From Psychromicrobium silvestre (GTDB lineage Bacteria; Actinomycetota; Actinomycetes; Actinomycetales; Micrococcaceae): DNA of 64,000 bases. A program made the translations under genes and the position numbers. The stretch spans positions 124,001-188,000 of the forward strand of contig NZ_JACBYQ010000001.1 in NCBI RefSeq assembly GCF_013408295.1, in the 5' to 3' direction. This document shows positions 42,639-50,466 of this stretch, one piece after another (the first letter of the stretch is position 1; the number at the start of each line of letters is the position of its first letter). The notes under the pieces are model-generated. The model did no database searches. It was not told where the DNA came from and saw only the letters and a list, made by a program, of their open reading frames with translations.

Positions 42639-43499
42639 GTGTTTTATTGGGTAATGAAGAAGATCTTTCTCGGTCCTCTGCTCAAGCTGCTCTTCCGGCC
42701 CTGGGTCAAAGGGCTAGACAATGTGCCGGAGACCGGCCCGGCCATTCTGGCGAGTAACCACCTGTCCTTCTCCGATTCCATTTTTATGCCGCTGATGGTC
42801 CCGAGGCCGGTGGTTTTCCTGGCCAAATCCGAATACTTTACGGGAGCCGGTCTAAAGGGGCGGCTAACCGCCTTGTTCTTCCGGCTGACAAATCAATTGC
42901 CAATGGATCGCTCGGGAGGCGCCGCCTCCGCCAACTCCTTGAGCACGGGCGCGGATGTGCTGGCCAAGGGTGGGCTACTAGGGATTTACCCAGAGGGCAC
43001 CCGGAGCCCGGACGCCAAGCTATACCGCGGAAAGGTAGGGGTGGCGAAGCTCGTACTCAGTTCCGGTGTGCCGGTGATTCCGGTGGCGATGATCGGCACC
43101 GATAAGGTGCAGCCGATTGGTCGCAGGATCCCCAATATTCGCAGGATCGGGATGATCTTCGGCGAACCGATGGACTTCAGCCGTTATCAGGGCATGGAAG
43201 AAGACCGCTTTGTGCAGCGCAGTGTCACGGACGAGATCATGTACGAGTTAATGCGGCTCTCCGGCCAGGAATATGTCGATGCTTATGCCAGCACCGTCAA
43301 GGAACGGCAGGCTTCCCGCAAGCTTGAGGCGCAGAGCGCTGCGAAGTCTGAGAAGGCTCAGGCGAAGGCTGAAGCGAAAGCCGAGGCGACGCCGTCGTCC
43401 GAATCTCCCGCTGAACCTTCGGCTGAACCTTTAGCCGAACCTTCGACCCAAGTAGAGCCAGAGAGCCCGCAAGCCGGTAGCGGAGAAGCCGCTGACTGA
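42639..43499 (+). CDS. 1-acyl-sn-glycerol-3-phosphate acyltransferase (PlsC-like)
   Basis: A 286-residue acyltransferase that makes phosphatidic acid or acylates a related lipid. The HX4D motif is NHLSFSD (about residue 41) and the second motif is YPEGTRSPDAKLYRGKVG; PVIPVAMIG follows. The last 70 residues form an Ala/Glu/Lys/Pro-rich tail (KAEAKAEATPSS, SAEPLAEPS) that is not part of the domain. The start is a GTG with an AGAGGCG site. It precedes aroG, but aroG has its own promoter. Confidence 0.88.
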   Translation: MFYWVMKKIFLGPLLKLLFRPWVKGLDNVPETGPAILASNHLSFSDSIFMPLMVPRPVVFLAKSEYFTGAGLKGRLTALFFRLTNQLPMDRSGGAASANSLSTGADVLAKGGLLGIYPEGTRSPDAKLYRGKVGVAKLVLSSGVPVIPVAMIGTDKVQPIGRRIPNIRRIGMIFGEPMDFSRYQGMEEDRFVQRSVTDEIMYELMRLSGQEYVDAYASTVKERQASRKLEAQSAAKSEKAQAKAEAKAEATPSSESPAEPSAEPLAEPSTQVEPESPQAGSGEAAD

Positions 43500-43565
43500 G
43501 CCGTCATATTATCTGCCTGGAGCGTAGATTACGGCCCCGAGGTCTCATTGCGGGCGCTGAGCAAC

Positions 43566-43571
43566 TAGGCT
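43566..43571 (+). promoter_or_regulatory. -10 element for a leaderless aroG transcript
   Basis: TAGGCT followed by six bases and then GTG at 43578, the same geometry as at the glucokinase gene. No ribosome site is present before the GTG. Confidence 0.6.
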
Positions 43572-43577
43572 TATTCT

Positions 43578-44987
43578 GTGCAAGATCTGACGCAAACCCA
43601 GCCAACCACTTTCCCCGACTCTGCGGCCCGGCTCGGCCAGGCCGGTGCAGCGAACTACCCAGGTCTGGACGCCTGGCGCTCGCTGCCGATCTCGCAGCAG
43701 CCGAGCTGGCAGGATGAGGGCGTCTATCAAGCATCCGTAAAGGAACTCTCTGCCTTGCCGCCACTGGTTTTTGCCGGTGAAGTGGACGTGCTGCGCGAGC
43801 GCCTTGCCCAGGCAGCACAAGGAAAAGCCTTCCTGCTGCAGGGCGGCGACTGTGCCGAGACCTTCGACGCCGCCACCGCTGATCGAATCAGCGCCCGGGT
43901 GCGTACCATTTTGCAGATGGCTGTGGTGCTGACCTACGGCGCTTCGCTTCCGGTGATCAAGATGGGCCGAATGGCGGGGCAATTCGCCAAGCCGCGCTCC
44001 TCCAACGATGAGACTCGTGACGGTGTCACGCTTCCGGCTTACCGCGGCGATATGGTCAACGGTTACGACTTCACCCCGGAGTCCCGTGGACACGACGCAT
44101 CCCGCCTGGTCAAGGCGTACCACACCTCGGCATCCACTTTGAATCTGATCCGCGCTTTCACTCAGGGTGGCTTCGCCGATCTGCGCCTGGTGCATCACTG
44201 GAACAAGGGTTTCACCCAAAACCCGGCGCACGCTCGCTACGAATCGCTTGCCGCTGAAATCGACCGAGCCATCCGGTTCATGGAAGCCTGTGGCTCCGAT
44301 TTCGAAGCGCTCAAGCGGACCGAATTCTTTGCGAGCCATGAGGCCTTGCTGCTGGACTATGAGCGAGCCTTGACTCGGATCGATTCCCGCACCGGCAACC
44401 CTTACGCCACCAGCGGTCACTTCCTCTGGATCGGAGAACGAACCCGTCAATTGGATTCGGCGCACGTAGATTTCCTGTCCAGGGTGCGCAATCCGATTGG
44501 CGTGAAGCTGGGGCCGACCACCACCGGCGACGATGCCTTGCGGCTGATTGACAAGCTCGACCCGAACCGGGAGCCCGGTCGGTTGACCTTCATCACCCGG
44601 ATGGGCGCGGAGAATATTCGCCAGAAGCTCCCCGCTCTGGTGCAGAAGGTTACCGATTCGGGAGCTCAGGTACTCTGGGTGACCGATCCGATGCACGGCA
44701 ACACCGTGACCTCTCCCAATGGCTACAAGACTCGTCGCTTCGATGATGTTATCGATGAAGTTCGTGGCTTCTTCGAGGTGCATCAAGGTCTGGGAACCTT
44801 CCCGGGCGGTATGCACGTAGAGATGACCGGCGACGATGTGGCGGAGTGCTTGGGCGGTGCGGATCCGGTCGATGAAGAGGCTTTCCTGACCCGGTACGAG
44901 TCCGTATGTGATCCTCGTTTGAATCACATGCAGTCGCTAGAGATGGCGTTCTTGGTGTCCGGAGCGTTGTCCCAGGCTTCGCGTTAA
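43578..44987 (+). CDS. aroG: 3-deoxy-7-phosphoheptulonate synthase, class II
   Basis: A 469-residue class II DAHP synthase, the first enzyme of the shikimate pathway, joining phosphoenolpyruvate and erythrose 4-phosphate. It has the metal-site Cys in LLQGGDCAETFD, MGRMAGQFAKPRSS, LRLVHHWN, GHFLWIGERTRQLD, VRNPIGVKLGPTTTGDD and TDPMHGNTV, with the GGMHVEMTGDDVAECLGG C-terminal part. In Mycobacterium the gene (Rv2178c) is next to pknL, as here. The first codon is a GTG on a leaderless transcript. Confidence 0.96.
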   Translation: MQDLTQTQPTTFPDSAARLGQAGAANYPGLDAWRSLPISQQPSWQDEGVYQASVKELSALPPLVFAGEVDVLRERLAQAAQGKAFLLQGGDCAETFDAATADRISARVRTILQMAVVLTYGASLPVIKMGRMAGQFAKPRSSNDETRDGVTLPAYRGDMVNGYDFTPESRGHDASRLVKAYHTSASTLNLIRAFTQGGFADLRLVHHWNKGFTQNPAHARYESLAAEIDRAIRFMEACGSDFEALKRTEFFASHEALLLDYERALTRIDSRTGNPYATSGHFLWIGERTRQLDSAHVDFLSRVRNPIGVKLGPTTTGDDALRLIDKLDPNREPGRLTFITRMGAENIRQKLPALVQKVTDSGAQVLWVTDPMHGNTVTSPNGYKTRRFDDVIDEVRGFFEVHQGLGTFPGGMHVEMTGDDVAECLGGADPVDEEAFLTRYESVCDPRLNHMQSLEMAFLVSGALSQASR

Positions 44988-45022
44988 ATAACGGACGTTC
45001 TTCGCCGCGCGTCGAACGCCGC

Positions 45023-45081
45023 TCGCGATAGGCCAATAGCTTCGGGATAGCCCACTGTAGCGACAGTGGGCTATCCCGAAG
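45023..45081. repeat. Palindromic repeat, left copy
   Basis: TCGCGATAGG (45023) is followed by a perfect 19-bp stem (45040-45058 with 45063-45081) with loop AGCG, built on the core CGGGATAGCCCACTG. It also ends the aroG transcript. A related copy lies 1.1 kb away after the next gene, and a partial TATCCCGAG lies at about 45093. Confidence 0.8.
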
Positions 45082-45235
45082 TCGTTAAGGTATCCCGAGG
45101 CACGTCATACGGTGGTGGTGTGGAGCGGAGGGCAGCGCGTCCACCGGATGAGGTTGCTCCAGAAGGCCGACCCGGTTATCCACATTGGCTCTTTCAGAGC
45201 TGTTTTCAACGCGGAGACAGCAGCACACTGGGACG

Positions 45236-46189
45236 ATGGAATTCACACCAGCCTGTTCGGTCATTGCACCCAGAGACGTTCGTTATGGACATCAGGATCA
45301 TTCGCGCCAATTGCTCCGGAAGTCCCGTCGAGGAACTTTAGTGCGGCTGCACAAAGCCCGTTATGTTGAGACGGGGCAATGGCAAAATCTGGATCAGGGT
45401 GACCGGCATTTGCTCGCCATGAAGGCGGTGGCCTCGGCTGCGAGGGAGTGTGCGCCGCTGTTTAGCCGAGAGTCCGCCGCTTTATTGTGGCGATTGCCCA
45501 TTGGAGTGCTCCCGGAAACGGTGCAAGTGAATATTCCACCGGGGAGTGGCCAGCGGAGTCATGGTTTGGTCCGGCGGAGGCTCTTTCCCTGTCTGGAGGA
45601 CGGCGGTGATCTGATCGAGGGGCTAAGTGTGACCGGTAAGATCCAAACCGCAGTGGAACTCACCATTTCGCAATCTTTTCCCTGGGCGATTGCCGCGATG
45701 GATCGTTTGCTGGGGGACGGCGCAAAGGTGGAGGAAGTCCGAGTGGCGATTCTTAGAATGCCAACTCGTCCCGGACCACGCAAGCCCTCAATGGTGCTCG
45801 AACTGGCATCCGCTCAATCCATGTCGGTGGGCGAATCGATCAGTCGCGCCAATATTAACTTGGCTGGTTTGCCTGCGCCGAGTCTGCAGCGATGTTTTCT
45901 GGATGGTCATGGATTGATCGGATTTACCGATTTCTACTGGGAGGAGTTCGGCTTAGTAGGCGAGTTCGACGGGCGGATGAAGTATCGAAAAGACGAATAT
46001 CTCCGCGGACGAGATCCCGCAGAAGTGGTAATAGCGGAGAAAGAGCGGGAAGATCGGCTGCGCGCACTGGGCTTGAAGGTGACTCGTTGGACCTGGGAGA
46101 CGGCAATTTCATCGGAGAAGCTCCGAGCTCATTTGCTGCAGGCCGGCCTCAGACCCGTCGGGTCCTCACAGAATCGGCGTTCGCGATAG
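45236..46189 (+). CDS. AbiEi-like/DUF559-type hypothetical protein with nuclease-like C-terminus
   Basis: A 317-residue protein of the large actinobacterial family annotated as AbiEi-like antitoxin/DUF559 endonuclease-domain proteins. The N-terminal part reads RDVRYGHQDHSRQLLRKSRRGTLVRLHKARYVE, an HTH-like segment with LVRLHKARYV. The C-terminal part has LVGEFDGRMKYRKDEYL and VVIAEKEREDRLRALGLKVTRWTW, which has the D-(D/E)-x-K spacing of VSR/PD-(D/E)XK folds. No cognate toxin gene is beside it. Its stop codon lies inside the right-hand palindromic repeat. Confidence 0.65.
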   Translation: MEFTPACSVIAPRDVRYGHQDHSRQLLRKSRRGTLVRLHKARYVETGQWQNLDQGDRHLLAMKAVASAARECAPLFSRESAALLWRLPIGVLPETVQVNIPPGSGQRSHGLVRRRLFPCLEDGGDLIEGLSVTGKIQTAVELTISQSFPWAIAAMDRLLGDGAKVEEVRVAILRMPTRPGPRKPSMVLELASAQSMSVGESISRANINLAGLPAPSLQRCFLDGHGLIGFTDFYWEEFGLVGEFDGRMKYRKDEYLRGRDPAEVVIAEKEREDRLRALGLKVTRWTWETAISSEKLRAHLLQAGLRPVGSSQNRRSR

Positions 46190-46257
46190 GTCGCTGACCT
46201 CGGGATAGCTCATTGGCCCGACGGTGGGCTATCCCGAAGCTATCGGGCTATCGCGAG
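46180..46257. repeat. Palindromic repeat, right copy
   Basis: TCGCGATAG (46181-46189) pairs with CTATCGCGA (46248-46256), enclosing a second stem TCGGGATAGC...GCTATCCCGA. The order and sequence match the left copy at 45023-45081, so the AbiEi-like gene lies between two related repeats. The first arm contains that gene's stop codon. Confidence 0.78.
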
Positions 46258-46306
46258 AAGTGGGTGGGTGGTGGTGGGGGGAGCACCACTGCCACGGAGC
46301 GAAATC

Positions 46307-48388
46307 CTAGACGACGGTGAGCTCGATGACCGTGCCCTCCGGAACCGACGTGTTAATCGGATCCTGCGCTCGGACGGTGCCGAAGAAACCACCCAGAATC
46401 TCGGTGACGTTGTACTTGAGGTTGAGCTTTTTGAGCTCGTCGATAGCCTCATCGAGCTGCTTGCCTACAAAGCTGGGCACTTGAACCATCTTCGGGCCCT
46501 TGGAGACCACCAAATTCACGGTATCGCCCCTGGTCAATGTTCCCGAACTCGGGTCCTGAGAGACAACTGAACCTGCCGGTATATCGGCGTCGAAAACCTG
46601 ATCCGGAGCCACCACGACCTTCAAGCCTAGATCGCTCAGAGCTTTGCTGGCGGCGTCCTGGGTCTGGCCAACCACCGCGGGAACCGAGATAGGCTTGGGG
46701 CCCTGGGAGACCAGCAGATCGATCGGTGTGTTACTGCGTTTCTGGCTGCCCGCTGCTGGATTCTGGCTCAGGATTTGCCCAGCGGGCACCTTCTCGTCGT
46801 ATTGCTGGCTTACCTTACCGAGGGCTAGATGGTTCTGGCTTAGGGTTGTCTTGGCCGCGTCAAGTTTACTGCCCACCAGATTTGGCACCTCGTAGAGCTG
46901 CGGGCCAAGCGAGACCTGAAGAACCACAGCCTGAAACTTGCGTTGTTCCACGTAAGCCGGAGGGTCGGTGCGGATCACATGGTCAACTGCTATCGCCTCA
47001 TCATTGACCTGATGCATAGTGGAGTTGAAGCCCAGTCGCTGCAATTCGAGCTGAGCTTCCGCGACGGTTTTGTTGCGCAAATCCGGAACCGTCGCCAAGG
47101 CTCCCGGACCTAGCCCGAAGAACCAGCCTGCACCCGCACCAAGAAGCGCCAGGATAAGGATCAGGATCAACCAAATCAGCCCCCGTCGACGAGGGTGTCC
47201 TCGCCGCAAGGTGGTTAGCGGAGTGGAGGCATTCCGGACCGCCTCGCGTTGAGCCGCCTTATTTGCCTTTTTCTCGGCTTTCCGCTCGGCTCGCGGACTG
47301 AGCGGAGCAAGCTCCTCCAACTCTCCGGTTGCTGTGCTCAGCGGCTGCCGGTTCATCACCGTGGTTGGTTGAGGAGCCCGATTGAGTAGTTCCGTTGGAT
47401 GTGCCGCAGCGGAGATCAATTGGGTGGGCCTGACCTCAGGCGGGAAGGCCTGGGTAGCTTGCACCTGGGAGGTAGGGGCGTACGACGGCGGTATGGGTGC
47501 CTGGCGCTGTAGCGGAGAGTAATCGAGCTGCTCATCGCTCAGCGTGGCGCGGATATGCCTTAGTTCGCCCAGCAGCGCATCGGCGTCATGCGGGCGATCC
47601 TCCGGATCGGCTTCGGTGCACCAACGGACCAGCTCATCCAGATCCGGAGCTAGGCCCGGTAACACCGAGGAAGGCGCGGGCACGGTGGAATTCACATGCT
47701 GATAAGCCACCTGAATAGGCACTTCGCCTCGGAAAGGCTGTTCGCCGGTGAGTAATTCGTAAAGCATGATGCCCACTGCATAGATATCGCTGCGCGCATC
47801 TGCGGTCCGCCCCATCACCAATTCGGGGGAGAGGTAAGCTACCGTGCCAATCAGGGTTCCGGTGTTGGTTGAAGTGGTTACTGCCCGAGCCAAGCCAAAG
47901 TCGCCGATCTTGATCCTGCCGTCGTCGGCGATCAGAACGTTTTCCGGTTTGACATCGCGGTGCACCAGACCAGCTCGATGCGCGGCGGCCAGCCCTTCGA
48001 CCACGGCATCCAGATAGGCCAAGGTCAGTCGAGGTGTGAGCACGTGGTGTTGGAGCAGCACATCGCGCAGGGTGTGACCGGGAAGGTACTCCATCACCAG
48101 ATAAGCCAACTGATGGCCGTCCCGTTGTTCCTCGCCTTGGTCCAGCACTCCGACGACGTGTGGGTGGGAAAGCTTGGCAGCCGCCTTAGCCTCGGCTCCC
48201 AGCCGATCTAAGAAGGACTCATCCATGCTCAGATGAGGGTGTAGCACCTTCAGGGCTACTGGACGATCCAAGCGCAGGTCAGTGGCAAGGTAGACAGTGG
48301 CCATTCCGCCACGTGCCACCTTGCTCAGCACTCTGTACCGTTGGTCGACAATCGACCCTACCAACGGCTCTTGAACCTTCTCCTGCAC
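46307..48388 (-). CDS. Ser/Thr protein kinase with four PASTA domains
   Basis: A 693-residue transmembrane kinase. Residues 1-275 are a Hanks kinase: RYRVLSKVARGGMATVYLATD, VALKVLHP (Lys), GLVHRDVKPENVLIADDGRIKIGDFGLARA and GTVAYLSPELV. A disordered juxtamembrane part is followed by one membrane segment (GLIWLILILILALLGAGAGWFFGL, about residue 405-428), and four PASTA repeats of about 65 residues each start at VPDL, VPNL, VPAV and VPSF. PASTA domains sense muropeptides or lipid II. The locus (aroG - kinase - Rv2175c-like) is that of mycobacterial pknL, but PknL has no PASTA domains. The GTG start is leaderless. Confidence 0.93.
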   Translation of the reverse strand: MQEKVQEPLVGSIVDQRYRVLSKVARGGMATVYLATDLRLDRPVALKVLHPHLSMDESFLDRLGAEAKAAAKLSHPHVVGVLDQGEEQRDGHQLAYLVMEYLPGHTLRDVLLQHHVLTPRLTLAYLDAVVEGLAAAHRAGLVHRDVKPENVLIADDGRIKIGDFGLARAVTTSTNTGTLIGTVAYLSPELVMGRTADARSDIYAVGIMLYELLTGEQPFRGEVPIQVAYQHVNSTVPAPSSVLPGLAPDLDELVRWCTEADPEDRPHDADALLGELRHIRATLSDEQLDYSPLQRQAPIPPSYAPTSQVQATQAFPPEVRPTQLISAAAHPTELLNRAPQPTTVMNRQPLSTATGELEELAPLSPRAERKAEKKANKAAQREAVRNASTPLTTLRRGHPRRRGLIWLILILILALLGAGAGWFFGLGPGALATVPDLRNKTVAEAQLELQRLGFNSTMHQVNDEAIAVDHVIRTDPPAYVEQRKFQAVVLQVSLGPQLYEVPNLVGSKLDAAKTTLSQNHLALGKVSQQYDEKVPAGQILSQNPAAGSQKRSNTPIDLLVSQGPKPISVPAVVGQTQDAASKALSDLGLKVVVAPDQVFDADIPAGSVVSQDPSSGTLTRGDTVNLVVSKGPKMVQVPSFVGKQLDEAIDELKKLNLKYNVTEILGGFFGTVRAQDPINTSVPEGTVIELTVV

Positions 48389-48394
48389 CCTTTG

Positions 48395-48400
48395 ATACTA
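48395..48400 (-). promoter_or_regulatory. -10 element for a leaderless kinase transcript
   Basis: On the minus strand TAGTAT is followed by six bases and then the GTG at 48388, with no ribosome site. This is the third gene in the window with this arrangement. Confidence 0.6.
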
Positions 48401-48489
48401 GGCGGTGATGCGAAAAGAGCCTGGATTCAACACTCAATTCACTGCTCAAAGCCGAAGATATTCAGCCGGGACTAGTTAACCGAAACTAA

Positions 48490-49860
48490 TTACCGGAATC
48501 GTGCCTGTAAGGCTAGTACCGAGGCGACGTACTGCTTGGTGTCATTGAACATGCCGTGCTTGGACACCGAATACTGGCCCTGGTAATAGCCAGCGACCGC
48601 AAGTTTGACCGAGGGTGAGGTGGCAACCAGTGCCCTGATGATCGCGATTCCGGCCACCACGTTATCTCGCGGGTTGAGCAGGTTTAGGTGCCGTCCCACC
48701 AACTGAGAGGCCCATTCGCCGGAGGAGGGGATCACCTGCATGGCACCGATGGCGTTCGCGGGAGAGACGGCTTGGGCATTAAACCCGGATTCTTGCCAGG
48801 CAAAGGCCAGGGCAAGCGAGGGATCCACTCCCATCTGCTTCGCGGTGCTGGCGATCAGGGCCTTCATCTGGCTTGGGCTGGGTACCGGTGCGGCCATTAA
48901 CGCGGCCTTGTTCTTATTGGCTTGGGCGACCACGGCCTCCGGATAGGTGTAATTCAGGAAGGTGCTGGGCACCAGTTGTTGGGGAGTGGCATTGGTGCTT
49001 CCGCTGGCGACCGTGCTGCCGGGGATCTTCAGCGTCTTTCCCGCATAGATGATGCTGCTCAGGCTGAGTCGGTTGGCTTGTAGCAGGCTTTGCAGACTGA
49101 TTCGGTATCGCGCTGCGATGCCGCTGAGGGTGTCTCCGGCCTTGATTCGGTAGCTGCCGGCCGTGGCTTGAACTGGCACGGCGGCTGGTTTGCTGGCCGT
49201 GGGCTTGCTAGCGGCTGGCTGCGAGGCTGCCGTGCCGGGAATCTTCAGGGTTCTACCTGTGTAGATGATGCTGCTCAGGCTGAGTCGGTTGGCTTGTAGC
49301 AGGCTTTGCAGGCTGATTCGGTATCGCGCTGCGATGCCGCTGAGGGTGTCTCCAGCCTTGATTCGGTAGCTGCCCGCCGTGGCTTGAACCGGCGCCGCTG
49401 CCGGTTTGCTGGCCGCGGGCTTGCTGGTGGCCGGGCGAGGTGCCGCCGAGCCAGTGAGCTTGATGCGTTGCCCCGGATAGATCAAGGTCATGGTGCCGAA
49501 GCCATTCAGCTTCAGCACGGTGTTCATATTTAGTCGATACTTGGCGGCGATGGCGCTGATGGTATCGCCGGGGCGAACGACATAGCTACCGGGAACATTC
49601 GAAGCGGGCTTGAGAGTTGGCACCTGGCTGGCCACCGAGGCAGCCGGAATCCGGTTGGTTGAGGACTGGGCGGTAACAGCGGTGCTGAGGGTTCCAGTGG
49701 AACCGAGACTTTGGGGGAGCCCAGTCGGTGCAGGGGCTGCCATTGCGGGCTGAGCCAGCGCGAGCGAAGAGAGTGCAATGACCGGCAGGGCAGCAGTGCC
49801 CACCATGACCATTTGCTTACGTTTAGTCGTTTCGGATTTGAGCTGCCGCGCGGGTGTCAT
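48490..49860 (-). CDS. LysM-repeat lytic transglycosylase
   Basis: A 456-residue secreted muramidase-like protein. After a signal peptide (ALPVIALSSLALAQPAMA, about residue 23-42) come three LysM domains (SYVVRPGDTISAIAAKYRL and two almost identical SYRIKAGDTLSGIAARYRI), joined by Ala/Lys/Pro/Ser linkers, and a C-terminal SLT domain (MGVDPSLALAFAWQESGFN with the catalytic Glu, NAIGAMQVIPSSGEW). It binds and cleaves peptidoglycan glycan strands. It lies between the kinase and the Rv2175c-like gene but on its own transcript. Confidence 0.9.
   Translation of the reverse strand: MTPARQLKSETTKRKQMVMVGTAALPVIALSSLALAQPAMAAPAPTGLPQSLGSTGTLSTAVTAQSSTNRIPAASVASQVPTLKPASNVPGSYVVRPGDTISAIAAKYRLNMNTVLKLNGFGTMTLIYPGQRIKLTGSAAPRPATSKPAASKPAAAPVQATAGSYRIKAGDTLSGIAARYRISLQSLLQANRLSLSSIIYTGRTLKIPGTAASQPAASKPTASKPAAVPVQATAGSYRIKAGDTLSGIAARYRISLQSLLQANRLSLSSIIYAGKTLKIPGSTVASGSTNATPQQLVPSTFLNYTYPEAVVAQANKNKAALMAAPVPSPSQMKALIASTAKQMGVDPSLALAFAWQESGFNAQAVSPANAIGAMQVIPSSGEWASQLVGRHLNLLNPRDNVVAGIAIIRALVATSPSVKLAVAGYYQGQYSVSKHGMFNDTKQYVASVLALQARFR
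49020..49451 (-). repeat. 216-bp tandem duplication of linker plus LysM
   Basis: Two consecutive 216-bp units (72 codons each) within the transglycosylase gene differ at only a handful of bases. Each encodes one linker and one LysM. The very high identity indicates recent duplication or gene conversion. Confidence 0.85.
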
Positions 49861-50053
49861 GACCTGTCCTCACGTTTGTGGCTGATGTTGCCAGAGTTAT
49901 CTATGTTTCTAATGTGACCTATGTGAATTTACACCAAATTTCGCATACCACAAGAGAATGTTGGTGATCGGCATTGAAGATGCGGCGTGTCGTCAACTGT
50001 GATATGCAAGGCAAAACGGAGTGGAATGGCCGAAAATATGGCAGGCTTATGTT

Positions 50054-50464
50054 GTGAGCACTGCTGAAAACAATCCGATAGAAGACGCCGCAGGCGATGC
50101 CCTGCGGTCGGCCAATAAACTCGAAGCACTCGTCGGGAACTGGTTGCCGTTGCCTGATGTGGCCGAACTGCTAGACATCTCGGTTACCCGGGTACATGCC
50201 CTCATCGGTGATCGCTCGCTTTTGGCTCTGCGGATAGGGGAACGAAAGATCCGTTCGGTACCCGCGGAGTTCTTCACCGAAAACGATGTGCTGGACAGCC
50301 TCAAGGGCACTCTGGTGGTGCTTGCCGACGCCGGGTTCAGTGACGAAGATGCGCTTAGCTGGCTTTTCACCGAAGATGAGTCTCTTCCCGGGCGTCCGAT
50401 CGATGCTTTGCGGTCCGGACGAAAGACCGAGATCCGACGCCGGGCACAAGCCTTAGCCTGGTAG
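50054..50464 (+). CDS. Rv2175c-like DNA-binding protein
   Basis: A 136-residue protein. The winged-helix-like region reads NWLPLPDVAELLDISVTRVHALIGDRSLLALRIGERKIRSVPAEFF and the C-terminal part is helical (ALSWLFTEDESLPGRPIDALRSGRKTEIRRRAQAL). Mycobacterial Rv2175c is a DNA-binding substrate of PknL, and the neighbourhood with a kinase and a polyprenyl synthase matches. The N-terminal Thr/Ser residues could be phospho-sites. The GTG at 50054 is six bases after CAGGCT, so this gene too may be leaderless. It is convergent with idsA, 2 bp apart. Confidence 0.88.
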   Translation: MSTAENNPIEDAAGDALRSANKLEALVGNWLPLPDVAELLDISVTRVHALIGDRSLLALRIGERKIRSVPAEFFTENDVLDSLKGTLVVLADAGFSDEDALSWLFTEDESLPGRPIDALRSGRKTEIRRRAQALAW

Positions 50465-50466
50465 TC

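Noticed and set aside
43545-44927. 460-codon frame on the strand opposite aroG
   Set aside because: It lies wholly opposite a conserved enzyme gene; its composition is that of a mirror frame and no family is recognised.
45066-45341. Small open frame before the AbiEi-like gene
   Set aside because: It overlaps the palindromic repeat and the real gene in another frame and has no recognisable sequence.
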